Shown here: piece after piece, positions 27,515 through 35,956 of the stretch
Layout of the letters: the number at the start of each line of letters is the position of its first letter
Numbering within the stretch: position 1 is the first letter of the stretch
Origin: Deltaproteobacteria bacterium
Lineage (GTDB): Bacteria > Myxococcota_A > Polyangia > JAAYKL01
Length of the DNA: 64,000 bases
Direction of reading: 5' to 3'
NCBI GenBank assembly: GCA_016935665.1
Contig: JAFGQN010000238.1
Coordinates: 1-64,000 of the forward strand
Notes under the pieces: generated by a model
Told to the model about the DNA's origin: nothing
The model's database searches: none
Seen by the model: the letters and a program-made list of their open reading frames with translations, nothing else
Made by a program: the position numbers and the translations under genes

Positions 27515-28465
27515 ATGATGTTGGGAAGAGAAGTAAAAAAAATTATATTTTTCGCGGTGTTGGCGATGACGCTGACAATGCCGATGGTGAGCATGGCGCA
27601 AAGTTCACTGGATGGCCGTCTGGTGGGAACGGAAAAACAGGGGGACGCACGAATGCTGGCCATGGGTGGAGCGCTTAGGGCATCCAACTCGAATACCAGC
27701 GCAGTTTATCTGAACCCGGCGGCCATGGGAATGGCTCATGTGTATCACCTCAACGTGAAATATCAGTATACCGGGCTGGATAAACTTCATAATGGCGGCC
27801 TGGCGATAGTGGATTCAATAACGCACCATATTTTATCGGCGGGCGTATCTTTGGATTACCTGCGGGCGGCCAGAGAGGATTCCGACTTCAAATCGCTGGA
27901 CATCCGTCTGGCCGGTGCCGTCAACATTCGCGAGGTGTTTTTCGTTGGCGTGACCGGGCGTTTTCTTCGCGTGGCCCACGATGTCGAGTCCGGTTCGGTT
28001 GGCCCAAACCGGTTGCCGGCGCTACCAAAGAATGGTGATGCGATGCAGGCGTCGGGATTGACGCTGGATGTGGGACTCGCGGCGAAACTCGGTGATATTG
28101 TCAGTATTGGACTGACGGCTTCAAATATTTCAGATACCGGTTCCCTGTATGCGCCGATTGAGCTGGGGGGGGGGATCGCCGCATTGATTAAAAACATATG
28201 GCTTTTGGAACTGGACCTTATTGCGGATTTCACCAGTTATGAAAAAACGGAAATGGCGCTTCAATTGGGCACAGAGTTTATTTTGAAGCAGCAGTTTTCT
28301 TTCCGTGGCGGCTTTGACCGCGAGTTTCATTTTGATGTTAGCAGTTACAGTCTGGGATTTGGTTATGCGACGACGCGGTTTGCGGTGGACCTGGGCTTTA
28401 AACAGGATATTGAATACATTGAGCGATTCAGGATTGCGCTTGGATTCCGCTTTTTCATCGGTTAG
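27515..28465 (+). CDS. Outer-membrane protein, PorV/FadL-like barrel with internal G10 tract
   Basis: This 316-residue protein has a signal peptide (KKIIFFAVLAMTLTMPMVSMA). ARMLAMGGALRASNSNTSAVYLNPAAMG then resembles the start of PorV/UPF0164 and FadL-like barrels. The body shows repeated beta strands and ends in RIALGFRFFIG, typical of a barrel C-terminus. Transport or adhesion roles are possible; the substrate is unknown. AAGGA precedes the tandem ATG codons at 27515 and 27518. Ten consecutive Gs (28165-28174) encode LGGGI near residue 218; slippage there would truncate the protein. The ECF sigma gene follows 32 bp after its stop. Confidence 0.75.
   Translation: MMLGREVKKIIFFAVLAMTLTMPMVSMAQSSLDGRLVGTEKQGDARMLAMGGALRASNSNTSAVYLNPAAMGMAHVYHLNVKYQYTGLDKLHNGGLAIVDSITHHILSAGVSLDYLRAAREDSDFKSLDIRLAGAVNIREVFFVGVTGRFLRVAHDVESGSVGPNRLPALPKNGDAMQASGLTLDVGLAAKLGDIVSIGLTASNISDTGSLYAPIELGGGIAALIKNIWLLELDLIADFTSYEKTEMALQLGTEFILKQQFSFRGGFDREFHFDVSSYSLGFGYATTRFAVDLGFKQDIEYIERFRIALGFRFFIG
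28165..28174 (+). repeat. G10 homopolymer inside the barrel gene
   Basis: Ten Gs in a row lie inside codons 217-220 of the outer-membrane protein gene. The frame is intact as given. Such tracts are typical of slipped-strand phase variation, but a chance run or an assembly error is possible. Confidence 0.6.
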
Positions 28466-28497
28466 TATTTGTTTTGTTTAGATGAAGGCGATGCGGA

Positions 28498-29082
28498 GTG
28501 AATGATTCCCGACAAAATAAATTGATTCGTAAACTTCAGGCCAGGGATACTCGTGCGTTCGAGATGCTGATTGAGGAGCATCAGTCGCGAATATACAACC
28601 TCATTTTTCGCATGATCGGAAATCATGAGGAAGCCGAAGATTTACTGCAGGAAGTTTTTATTACCGTTTTCAAGAAGATTGACAGCTTCCGCGGGGAGTC
28701 GAGTCTGTCGACCTGGATTTATCGGATTGCCACCAATCATTGCATTAACCGCAAAAAATATCTGTCACGTCGTAAGCATTATGCAAAGAGCTCTTTTTCA
28801 GAATTGACCGAAAAGGAGCAATCGGAAACCGGTAGCGGCATCACGCAGAATCTTCCCCGTCCAGACGAAATGGCTGAAGGAAAGCAGATGGAGCTGCTGA
28901 TACAGCATGCGATTTCGTCATTGGATGATGAATACAAGGTGGTGCTCATTTTGAGAGACGTTCAGAATTTAAGCTATGAGGAAATTGAACAGATTTTAAA
29001 TGTGCCGGCGGGAACGGTGAAAAGCCGCCTGCACCGCGCGCGTATGGCGCTGAAAGAAAAATTGGCCCCATACCTGAGGTAA
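28498..29082 (+). CDS. ECF-family RNA polymerase sigma factor
   Basis: The 194-residue protein has region 2 (AFEMLIEEHQSRIYNLIFRM, AEDLLQEVFITVFKKIDSF, LSTWIYRIATNHCINRKKY). Region 4 follows (VVLILRDVQNLSYEEIEQILNVPAGTVKSRLHRARM). The likely start is GTG at 28498 after GAAGG. The anti-sigma gene begins 2 bp after its stop, so the pair is co-translated. Together with the downstream lipoprotein it looks like an envelope-stress module. It may also share a transcript with the barrel gene just upstream. Confidence 0.92.
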   Translation: MNDSRQNKLIRKLQARDTRAFEMLIEEHQSRIYNLIFRMIGNHEEAEDLLQEVFITVFKKIDSFRGESSLSTWIYRIATNHCINRKKYLSRRKHYAKSSFSELTEKEQSETGSGITQNLPRPDEMAEGKQMELLIQHAISSLDDEYKVVLILRDVQNLSYEEIEQILNVPAGTVKSRLHRARMALKEKLAPYLR

Positions 29083-29084
29083 AC

Positions 29085-29483
29085 ATGGATCATCAGGAAA
29101 CCAGGGATTTGTTTACGGAATATCACGATGGTGATCTGTCCGATGCACAGCTGCAGGAGCTGGAGAAGCATCTGTTGAATTGTTCTGAATGTGACGCGGA
29201 ATGGCAGACATTCAAAAAAACGATGAATGAAATATCCGGATTACTTAGTCTGGAGCCCCCCAAAGATGTGGCTCTCGCTGTGGAACGGAAAATCCACCGT
29301 CGCAGTCGAGGCAAATTTTTTGGGCGGGGTAAAGGATCCAATATTCAATATGCCATTGTGTCCTTCATTCTTGTGCTGTTTTTCATGCTGGCATGGCTGA
29401 TGCTGACTGCGGTAAACGAAATTGTGGTTCTGGACGCCGAAGCCGATGCCGGCTCCCCTGCCGCTCAAAAAACAGACCCCTGA
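29085..29483 (+). CDS. Zinc-finger anti-sigma factor, short membrane-anchored
   Basis: The 132-residue protein carries an HxxxCxxC zinc motif (H29, C33, C36; EKHLLNCSEC), a basic stretch and one transmembrane helix (about 88-108). Only about 24 residues remain outside, so it has almost no external sensor domain. It should hold the adjacent sigma factor at the membrane until released. The short outside tail suggests sensing by the cytoplasmic zinc site or by a partner such as the downstream lipoprotein. Confidence 0.88.
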   Translation: MDHQETRDLFTEYHDGDLSDAQLQELEKHLLNCSECDAEWQTFKKTMNEISGLLSLEPPKDVALAVERKIHRRSRGKFFGRGKGSNIQYAIVSFILVLFFMLAWLMLTAVNEIVVLDAEADAGSPAAQKTDP

Positions 29484-29691
29484 ACATCAAACCTCACAGC
29501 CGTGCACTCAGTACCCATGTCGCTGATGGTGATGTCGTCGTCGAAGTGGTTTCGCAAAAAAATAACGATGCCCTCCTTGGCAAGTAGCGAAATGTCAGTA
29601 TGTTTGTAAAAATGCAGATTTCATTTCTGTTGGAGTGTGGAGTTCACAATGTACGGCTGCGTCCGATACCAGGGCGCCAGGAGAAGGACCA

Positions 29692-30552
29692 ATGAAAAGA
29701 CAATTTTCTATTTTTTCAATTCTGTTGTTTGGGGTGTTTGTATTTGTCAGCAGCTGTCAGGGCTGCGGCGCGAAGATCCCCGATAGTCCCGAAGGAACCG
29801 TTGATGTGGTGGCAAAGGAGATTGAAAAGGGAAATCCGCAAATCGTATGGGAGGCGCTTCCCCCCAGTTATCAGCAGGACATAAATGGGCTCGTGCAGCA
29901 GGCGGCGGGAAAATTTGACAAGGAATTGTGGGATAAAGGGGTATCGGTTTTAAAAAAAGGAACGGACATTGCCGGTTCGAAAAAAGAATTCATCCTGGGA
30001 ACTCCAATGATGGGGCAACTGAAAGTTGATCAGAAACAGCTGGCAGAAAGTTGGGATGCAGTAGTGGGATTGCTCAAAGTGATCGCTGAGAGTGAATTGG
30101 CCAGTGTTGATGACTTAAAGAAATTTGATGGGGGAAAATTTCTTTCGGGAACGGGTAAAAAGTTGGTTGAGAAGGGAAAAGAACTTCGAAAGCTGGCTCC
30201 GGAAGATGCGCCGAAATCCTTTGCGGATTTGAAAGTTGAAAAGGTCAGTGAAAGTGGTGACAAGGCCAGCTTGAAAGTGACGGTGGATGGTAAGACAGAT
30301 ACAGTTGAAATGGTAAAAGTGGAGGGTCGCTGGGTTCCAGCGGAGATGGCAAAGGAATGGAAAGAGATGATTGCCGAGGCCAAAAAGAGCATTGAAGAGA
30401 TGTCCACTGAGACAATGGCCAAACAAAAGCCGCAACTAATGATGATGATGGCAGGTATCGAGGCAGGTATGGATCAGCTCAAAAACGCCAGCTCACAGGC
30501 AGAATTCGATACGACTGTTCAAGGGCTTTTTATGGGAATGATGCCTCACTGA
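29692..30552 (+). CDS. Putative lipoprotein downstream of the ECF pair
   Basis: The 286-residue protein has a lipoprotein signal (MKRQFSIFSILLFGVFVFVSSC, lipid Cys at 22) followed by CQGCG. The mature part is mostly helical and rich in Lys, Glu and Met, with a small central beta region (KASLKVTVDGKTDTVEMVKVEGRWVP) that resembles DUF4878/NTF2-like lumazine-binding folds. No named family is assigned. GAAGGA precedes the ATG at 29692. It follows the anti-sigma gene by about 200 bp and may belong to the same regulon. Confidence 0.7.
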   Translation: MKRQFSIFSILLFGVFVFVSSCQGCGAKIPDSPEGTVDVVAKEIEKGNPQIVWEALPPSYQQDINGLVQQAAGKFDKELWDKGVSVLKKGTDIAGSKKEFILGTPMMGQLKVDQKQLAESWDAVVGLLKVIAESELASVDDLKKFDGGKFLSGTGKKLVEKGKELRKLAPEDAPKSFADLKVEKVSESGDKASLKVTVDGKTDTVEMVKVEGRWVPAEMAKEWKEMIAEAKKSIEEMSTETMAKQKPQLMMMMAGIEAGMDQLKNASSQAEFDTTVQGLFMGMMPH

Positions 30553-30561
30553 ATCAATATT

Positions 30562-32304
30562 TCACGGACAAAATTCAAAAGCACCTGGTTCCGGGGCGTC
30601 GCCGCAGGGGACGGGATTTCCAGCGAAATCGACCCAGTCGTTTTTGAATGCGTCCGGGCTTCCCACATCGATGAGGGGGCTGTCACTTGCCAGGGTCAAT
30701 TCGTCCACCAGCAGTTTGGGGTCGGTAATTTCGATGGTATCCGCGTCCACCCCCCATGGCGTTTTGGGGACGAATACATTGTTGTAAAAATCATCGGAAT
30801 CTGGGGGAATTGTCATCATGGCCATTCCCTCTGCGTCTTCTTTCACGATGAACAGATTGTTGCGCACAGTAATGTCACCGGCCTCGATGAATCCCTCGTA
30901 GTGACACAAAGCACCGTTGCCGCGATTCCCTTCGAAACAGCGCAGTCCTTCGTCGCAGTCATCATCGGTTTCGCATGATTCGTGTGGGTATTTGGGGTCC
31001 TGATCAAAGAAAAGTCCAAAAGAGCCGGCGCCTCCCTGAGGAATATCGTCATTGGCTGCGCCATGAATCAGGGTGTTGTGCTCAAAAACCAGATTTTCGA
31101 AATCTGTGTTAACCGGTTGCAGCAGGTACATCCACATGGCGTCCACCACCAGATTGTAGGCAACATACGAATTTTTAACCACAGCGTGATTGAACTGAAT
31201 CGGGTCGGGACCATTGCCGAAATTTCCAGCGCATGCTTCAAAAAGTCCCACACTGCGTTCGCAGTAGTTATGATGGAAAAAGACATTTTCAACGACTTTT
31301 AATGATTCATTGACAATGATTTCCAGGCAACCTCCCTCCGCGCCATTGAGGGTGGTGTTTGGGCCCCAGCAGTTAACTGCGGCGTTCCAGGCCACTTCGT
31401 TGTTGGAGCTGTTCACCACGTAAGCCTCAGAACCGCCGGAGGTGTTCACGTCGCCACTATCGCCGCTCATACCTGAGAGATCATGAACGTAATTGCCAAT
31501 AATCAGATTATTTTCACCGCTGATGGACATGCCGATTTCGAAATCACCGTATTCTTCCCCTTCGATGGCGCCGTCCACCTCGCAATCCCGTATGATGTTA
31601 TTGTCCGTGGAAATCACAAATCCAAGGCGCGCTTCCCCTTTGATTTTAATGCCTTCGATAAGATTGTCGCCCCCAGGGGAAACTGCGGCCATACCACCCC
31701 GGCCGGGATTTTCCCCCGGTTTGATATAAATAACTGGACGCGGTCCCTCGCCGTATGTGGTAATCACGCTGCCCGGGCTCGGACGCAGGCCGCCTGCCAG
31801 TGTCCACTGTCCACCTCGTTCGAAATGTATCGCCACTGCACCGTTTCGCGGAATATTTTCTGTGGTCGCCCATGCTGCATCGGGGGTCTCTCCACTGTTG
31901 CTGTCGTCACCGCTGTTGGAAATGTAGTAATGCGTTGCCAGCTGGTCGGCATTCCTGTCGATGGGAATATTGGAGTGCCCCGTAAAATTATTGATGTATC
32001 CCCACTCATCATTCCCATCACTGTCCGAATTGCCGTCTGAATCACTGTCTGAATTACTGTCTGAATCACTGTCTGAATCGCCGTCTGAATCACTGTCTGA
32101 ATCGCCGTCTGAATCGCCGTCTGAATCCGAATCGCCGTTTGAATCACTGTCTGAATCGCCGTCCGAATCGCCATCGGCATCCGTTTCTCCGTTTTGCGCT
32201 GAATCCGACTCCGTGTCGGCATTTTTTTGAGACTGAGCATTTTGAGAGCATGCACAAAGGGCGATGCCTGCGCACCCAAAAATCGCGTAAAGTATCGCTT
32301 TCAT
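30562..32304 (-). CDS. Surface lipoprotein: Ser-Asp stalk plus right-handed beta-helix domain
   Basis: This 580-residue protein has a lipobox (IFGCAGIALCAC, lipid Cys near 19). An acidic stalk of about 70 residues built from SD, GD and ND dipeptides follows, then a parallel beta-helix domain (about 120-490). Typical features are THYYISNSGDDSNSGE, NIIRDCEVDG, NLIIGNYVHD and VKNSYVAYNLVVDA. A Cys-rich insert (CETDDDCDEGLRCFEGNRG) resembles Dickkopf-like or EGF-like repeats seen in myxobacterial surface proteins. Beta-helix proteins of this type often bind or cleave polysaccharides; no catalytic site can be named. AGGAGGAG precedes the ATG. It converges with the gene ending at 30552. Confidence 0.75.
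   Translation of the reverse strand: MKAILYAIFGCAGIALCACSQNAQSQKNADTESDSAQNGETDADGDSDGDSDSDSNGDSDSDGDSDGDSDSDSDGDSDSDSDSNSDSDSDGNSDSDGNDEWGYINNFTGHSNIPIDRNADQLATHYYISNSGDDSNSGETPDAAWATTENIPRNGAVAIHFERGGQWTLAGGLRPSPGSVITTYGEGPRPVIYIKPGENPGRGGMAAVSPGGDNLIEGIKIKGEARLGFVISTDNNIIRDCEVDGAIEGEEYGDFEIGMSISGENNLIIGNYVHDLSGMSGDSGDVNTSGGSEAYVVNSSNNEVAWNAAVNCWGPNTTLNGAEGGCLEIIVNESLKVVENVFFHHNYCERSVGLFEACAGNFGNGPDPIQFNHAVVKNSYVAYNLVVDAMWMYLLQPVNTDFENLVFEHNTLIHGAANDDIPQGGAGSFGLFFDQDPKYPHESCETDDDCDEGLRCFEGNRGNGALCHYEGFIEAGDITVRNNLFIVKEDAEGMAMMTIPPDSDDFYNNVFVPKTPWGVDADTIEITDPKLLVDELTLASDSPLIDVGSPDAFKNDWVDFAGNPVPCGDAPEPGAFEFCP
32014..32196 (-). repeat. Degenerate tandem repeats encoding the Ser-Asp stalk
   Basis: Units such as GAATCACTGTCTGAATCGCC recur with small changes on the plus strand and encode SDSDSDGD-type residues on the minus strand. 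The array is in frame. Its length can be expected to vary between strains. Confidence 0.7.
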
Positions 32305-32546
32305 TTACTCCTCCTCCTTTTTTTATTCTGTGAAATGGCGCCAGATTCTGTCAGAAATGAATCCAGACACCGCAATCGCTTAATCGTACTGTTTAAGCCG
32401 CCCCGGGAAGCGGAAGAATGAATAAGTCAGATATTAAATGATTATCAACAACAGAGTGATTGGCTCGCTCTTCTTTGGGGGGAAAATTCATATAAAAACT
32501 GGATTGGGGCATTCATATCGAATTTACAATTACCATTGATGGGTAA

Positions 32547-32576
32547 AAGAGATATAACTCCAAGAGATATAACTCC
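32547..32576 (+). repeat. Two tandem copies of a 15-bp repeat upstream of the methyltransferase
   Basis: AAGAGATATAACTCC occurs twice in direct succession (32547-32561 and 32562-32576), 52 bp before the start at 32628. The rest of the 323-bp gap (32305-32627) holds no gene I can support. The repeats could be protein-binding sites or a recent duplication. Confidence 0.6.
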
Positions 32577-32627
32577 ATCCTTGGGAATGGAGGTTGTGGA
32601 AAGGCAACAAGGCATGATGGATTGGTT

Positions 32628-33626
32628 ATGACAGAACCAGTAAAATTGAGTGTTCAACGGGCCATTGCGGCTCGCCACCATTTGGTAACTTCTTCTTTCA
32701 ATACTGCGTTTCGCGTTTTTAACGGCTTTACCGAAGGCGACAAACAGTTCGTGATCGAGGTTTTCGGTCGAACGGTAGTCATTAACGATTATCGAGACAT
32801 TCTTACGGATGACGATGTCGGTAAGCGGCCGGATGCGCTGATGGCGATTGTTTTGGATGAGCTGCCTTTTGTGCGCACCGTTGTTTGGAAACAGCGCAAA
32901 TCATCAGACGCGAATCTGCGCAACGGCGTTTTGCTGCTGGGGGATAAACCGGACACGCGAATCGTTGAAAATGGAATCCAATACGCACTGGACATTACCA
33001 TGAACCGGGATGCCGGCTTTTACGTGGACACCCGTCTCCTGCGACAATGGACCGCCCGTAATCTTTGCTCAAAACGTGTACTGAATACATTCGCATATAC
33101 TGGCAGTATCGGTATCGCCGCCATGACTGTGGGCGCGAAAGTGGTACAGACGGACCTGAACCGACGGTTTTTAAATCTGGCCAAGCAGTCGTGCAGCATA
33201 AACAGGCTTCCCATTGTGAAACGGGATTATATTTTCGGTGATTTTTTTCTGGTGGTGAAACAGTTGCAACGACAAAGGGAATTATTTGACTGCGTATTTC
33301 TGGATCCCCCTTTTTTTTCGCAAACACAGCGGGGGAGGGTGGATTTGGAACAGAATATGACTCGATTAATTAACAAGGTGCGTCCGTTGGTCGCAAGTGG
33401 GGGCCATATTGTGGCCGTGAACAATGCGCTGTATGTGAGCGGTGAGGAGTACATGGCGTCTTTGCACAAAATGTGTTTGGACGGATGCGTTTCTGTGGAA
33501 GGAACGATTGATATTCCACAGGACTGCATTGGGTACTCGGATACTATTCGAAATGAATTGCCGGTTTCTCCAGCCCCCTTTAATCATGCGACCAAAATCG
33601 CTATACTGAACATCCGTCACCGGTAA
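32628..33626 (+). CDS. Class I SAM-dependent rRNA methyltransferase, RlmI/RlmK-like
   Basis: This 332-residue protein has a divergent N-terminal half and a C-terminal Rossmann methyltransferase domain. Motif I is VLNTFAYTGSIGIAAMTVGA, the acidic loop QTDLN follows, and motif IV is FDCVFLDPPFFS. These match the YccW/RlmI/RlmK group that makes m5C or m7G in 23S rRNA. The PUA domain of RlmI is not evident. An in-frame TTG at 32622 is an alternative start. Its end overlaps the weak opposing frame at 33617 by 10 bp. Confidence 0.82.
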   Translation: MTEPVKLSVQRAIAARHHLVTSSFNTAFRVFNGFTEGDKQFVIEVFGRTVVINDYRDILTDDDVGKRPDALMAIVLDELPFVRTVVWKQRKSSDANLRNGVLLLGDKPDTRIVENGIQYALDITMNRDAGFYVDTRLLRQWTARNLCSKRVLNTFAYTGSIGIAAMTVGAKVVQTDLNRRFLNLAKQSCSINRLPIVKRDYIFGDFFLVVKQLQRQRELFDCVFLDPPFFSQTQRGRVDLEQNMTRLINKVRPLVASGGHIVAVNNALYVSGEEYMASLHKMCLDGCVSVEGTIDIPQDCIGYSDTIRNELPVSPAPFNHATKIAILNIRHR

Positions 33627-34030
33627 TGACTGTTGTTTGGTGAAAAGGGCCTGTGCTTCGCTCGCGTGTTTACAGCATTTTTCGGTGGCATATCAAAAAA
33701 GCAGTACGCTCCCGTCTCTAACTGGTTGCAGAACAGAAAAAAATCGCTCAAACTCCATCGCAGGGACAATTGCACACCGAGCATTTGCCGAACGCCAGAC
33801 CGATTCCTGTTAGCGTTGATAGTGTCAGACTGCAGGGAACTCAAGAGAATCGGTGGGACGAAAAGCGCTGACCAGGTCATCTGGCGCCGAAATCGGTCCA
33901 GTCCTGGCTCAAACGGGTATTCGTTGAAAGAATATCTACTTTCAAAGTGGTGTGTATCAAAAAATGCGTCGGGCGTCTCGACCTTAAATTCGCAATTGTC
34001 CGGGCACAAAAGTAAAACGGCAGCAAACAT
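33617..34030 (-). CDS. Uncertain open frame, possibly a small exported or barrel fragment
   Basis: The 137-codon frame fills the gap between two plus-strand genes. Its translation has amphipathic stretches (FRRQMTWSALFVPPILLSS, GVQLSLRWSLSDFFLF) that could be barrel strands, but no signal peptide or family match. The plus strand has a competing 174-codon frame with a less protein-like composition. The apparent GAAGGA before its ATG lies too close. It may be a relic or non-coding. Confidence 0.25.
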   Translation of the reverse strand: MFAAVLLLCPDNCEFKVETPDAFFDTHHFESRYSFNEYPFEPGLDRFRRQMTWSALFVPPILLSSLQSDTINANRNRSGVRQMLGVQLSLRWSLSDFFLFCNQLETGAYCFFDMPPKNAVNTRAKHRPFSPNNSHYR

Positions 34031-34050
34031 TCCTTCAAAGGAGGTGTGGA

Positions 34051-34920
34051 ATGAACTCCAAATCCTTTCCGGTAAGACTTCATGTTTTATATGCCCGCGA
34101 TGCCCGGCGTGCTCTGGTGATACGCAGGGATGCGTCCCGGTACACTTGCGTTGTTGACTGGCATAGAGACACTGGCGCGTTTACGATTTCCCAATGGTTT
34201 ATGGGGCAGATATATGAACGCCGGTCTGACATTTCTCCCGATGGTGTGCACTGGATTTACTTTGCCATGAATGGGAAATGGCAGGCCGAAACCCGGGGCG
34301 CCTGGACAACGGTGGCTCGAACGCCCTGGCTCAAAGCCGTTTCTCTGTATGGCAAGGGGAACTGTCGCGGAGGAGGAGGCCTCTTTTTGTCAAACCGCAC
34401 ATTCTGGCTCAACGATGCCTTCGATCACTTCTCTCTGTTTGAGGATACCCGTGTGCATCGCTCCCAGGGATATCATCCTGAGCAGCACTTCGGCGGGGAA
34501 TGCCCCCATGTGTATTACAACCGCCTCATGCGGGATGGCTGGACGTTGCTTAAGTTGCGTGAGGGCACCGACGGCGACCTGGTCACCTGGTTTGAAAAAA
34601 CCTTATCCAATGAGTGGCGTCTTCGAAAAATCTGTCATGAAGACGCGTCTTTCAAGGTCAGCAGGGAACGCTACCGGGATGAACATGAACTGCTCCATAT
34701 GGATGCAATTATACCCGTAACCGATTGGGAGTGGGCGGACTGGCTGGACGAAACGTTGGTTTTCTGTAGAGCGGGCGGCCTTTATCGTCAGCAATTGAGC
34801 GCCTCTCAAACGCTTGCAGAGCCGGTGCTCATTCACGATTTCAACCCGTACACATACCGGGAACGCATCCTGCCATTGGCATCCGAAGGCGAAGACGATT
34901 TATTGAGTCATCCTCTATGA
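34051..34920 (+). CDS. Conserved hypothetical protein
   Basis: The 289-residue cytoplasmic protein is rich in Trp, Arg and His. It has a recognisable pattern, VLYARDARRALVIRRDASRY, DTGAFTISQWFMGQIYERR, SDISPDGVHWIYFAMNGKW. I recall it as a family of uncharacterised bacterial proteins with the same YERRxDxSPDG core. No function is known to me. AAAGGAGGTG precedes the ATG, the strongest ribosome-binding site in this region, so it is likely well translated. It stands alone; its neighbours give no hint. Confidence 0.75.
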   Translation: MNSKSFPVRLHVLYARDARRALVIRRDASRYTCVVDWHRDTGAFTISQWFMGQIYERRSDISPDGVHWIYFAMNGKWQAETRGAWTTVARTPWLKAVSLYGKGNCRGGGGLFLSNRTFWLNDAFDHFSLFEDTRVHRSQGYHPEQHFGGECPHVYYNRLMRDGWTLLKLREGTDGDLVTWFEKTLSNEWRLRKICHEDASFKVSRERYRDEHELLHMDAIIPVTDWEWADWLDETLVFCRAGGLYRQQLSASQTLAEPVLIHDFNPYTYRERILPLASEGEDDLLSHPL

Positions 34921-35015
34921 AACTGAGTGTGTCAAGACTCCCTTTCAAAGCAGATATTCCGGTGTATTTTTCTGTGAGTTTCAGGCAGCAGGAGATGTAA
35001 GGGGGTGACGCCGAA

Positions 35016-35906
35016 TCAGTCTTCTTTTTTATGATCGTCCCGCCACATGCGCAGTTTCAGCTCGGCAGCGCGAATTCGCGCGTTGCGATAGTACTGACTT
35101 TCGGGGTGACGGCGCATGAGGGCTTTGAGTACTGAGAGCGCTTCATCTTTCTGGTGGGCATCTTCATGACTTTTGGAAAGAAACCACAGGGCGTCGTCGG
35201 ACAACTCTCGATTTAAATGCTCCTCAATTACTTTCTGCAAAATCGCGATGGCTTCGCGGGGTTTGCCCTGTAGTCTGAGTGCGTTGGCCATTTCGATGCG
35301 TGCCGCTTTGGCATGACCGGCATCATCCTTGTATCGCAGACTTTCCTTAAACTCCTGCACTGCTTCCGGATATTTTTCCGCGTTCATTAAATCCAGCGCT
35401 TTAACATAGTGCTCCATGGACAAATCATTGCGAAATCGTTCCACAACATCGTTAAGGAGTTTTTGTTCAAGATATGTTAGCGCAGATACGTTCAGCTTGT
35501 CGTATGCGTCCAGAGTCGCCTGCCGTTCACCTTCGCTGATAAGCTGGTAAATGGCCACCAGATCTTTGTCACTTTGTGGAACATCCTCGGTGCCTTCCAC
35601 CTTTTTGAGGGCCGCCAATTCCGCGGTTGCTTTTTCGGATTCTTTAGTTACTCGCGCCAGCTCTCCTTCGAGAGACGCCTGTCTGGCGCTATACGCCAGT
35701 TGTGCCCCCAGAACTGCGAGCGCCGCGATGATCAGGTAAACCACAAACGAGTTGGCCGACAGACTTCGCTCGTAAGCGGATTGACGCTTTGCAATGGACC
35801 TCATATCGGAACTGAGGGAATTGGTCAGGTTGTTTGATTTTATTATCAGCGCCCTGGCTTCAATGATTTCCTTTTCGATTTTTCTTAGTTCGTTCGATCC
35901 ATCCAT
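35016..35906 (-). CDS. Membrane-anchored TPR protein with coiled coil
   Basis: The 296-residue protein has a cytoplasmic helical start (1-50), one transmembrane helix (about 53-72, FVVYLIIAALAVLGAQLAYS) and a coiled coil (75-105). A TPR-like C-terminal domain (about 150-290) follows, with EFKESLRYKDDAGHAKAARIEMANALRLQGKPREAIAILQ, the pattern of YbgF/BamD-like repeat proteins. A scaffold role in the envelope is likely. It lies 50 bp beyond the start-side of no other gene on its strand; the flippase gene upstream-left runs the same way, after it. Confidence 0.65.
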   Translation of the reverse strand: MDGSNELRKIEKEIIEARALIIKSNNLTNSLSSDMRSIAKRQSAYERSLSANSFVVYLIIAALAVLGAQLAYSARQASLEGELARVTKESEKATAELAALKKVEGTEDVPQSDKDLVAIYQLISEGERQATLDAYDKLNVSALTYLEQKLLNDVVERFRNDLSMEHYVKALDLMNAEKYPEAVQEFKESLRYKDDAGHAKAARIEMANALRLQGKPREAIAILQKVIEEHLNRELSDDALWFLSKSHEDAHQKDEALSVLKALMRRHPESQYYRNARIRAAELKLRMWRDDHKKED

Positions 35907-35956
35907 GCCACACCAATTATCAGAAGTTCCATGCTACGTCCATGCGCAGGTGAAAT

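Noticed and set aside
32014-32196. CRISPR-like array
   Set aside because: The repeats are in-frame coding repeats for a Ser-Asp stalk, without spacers.
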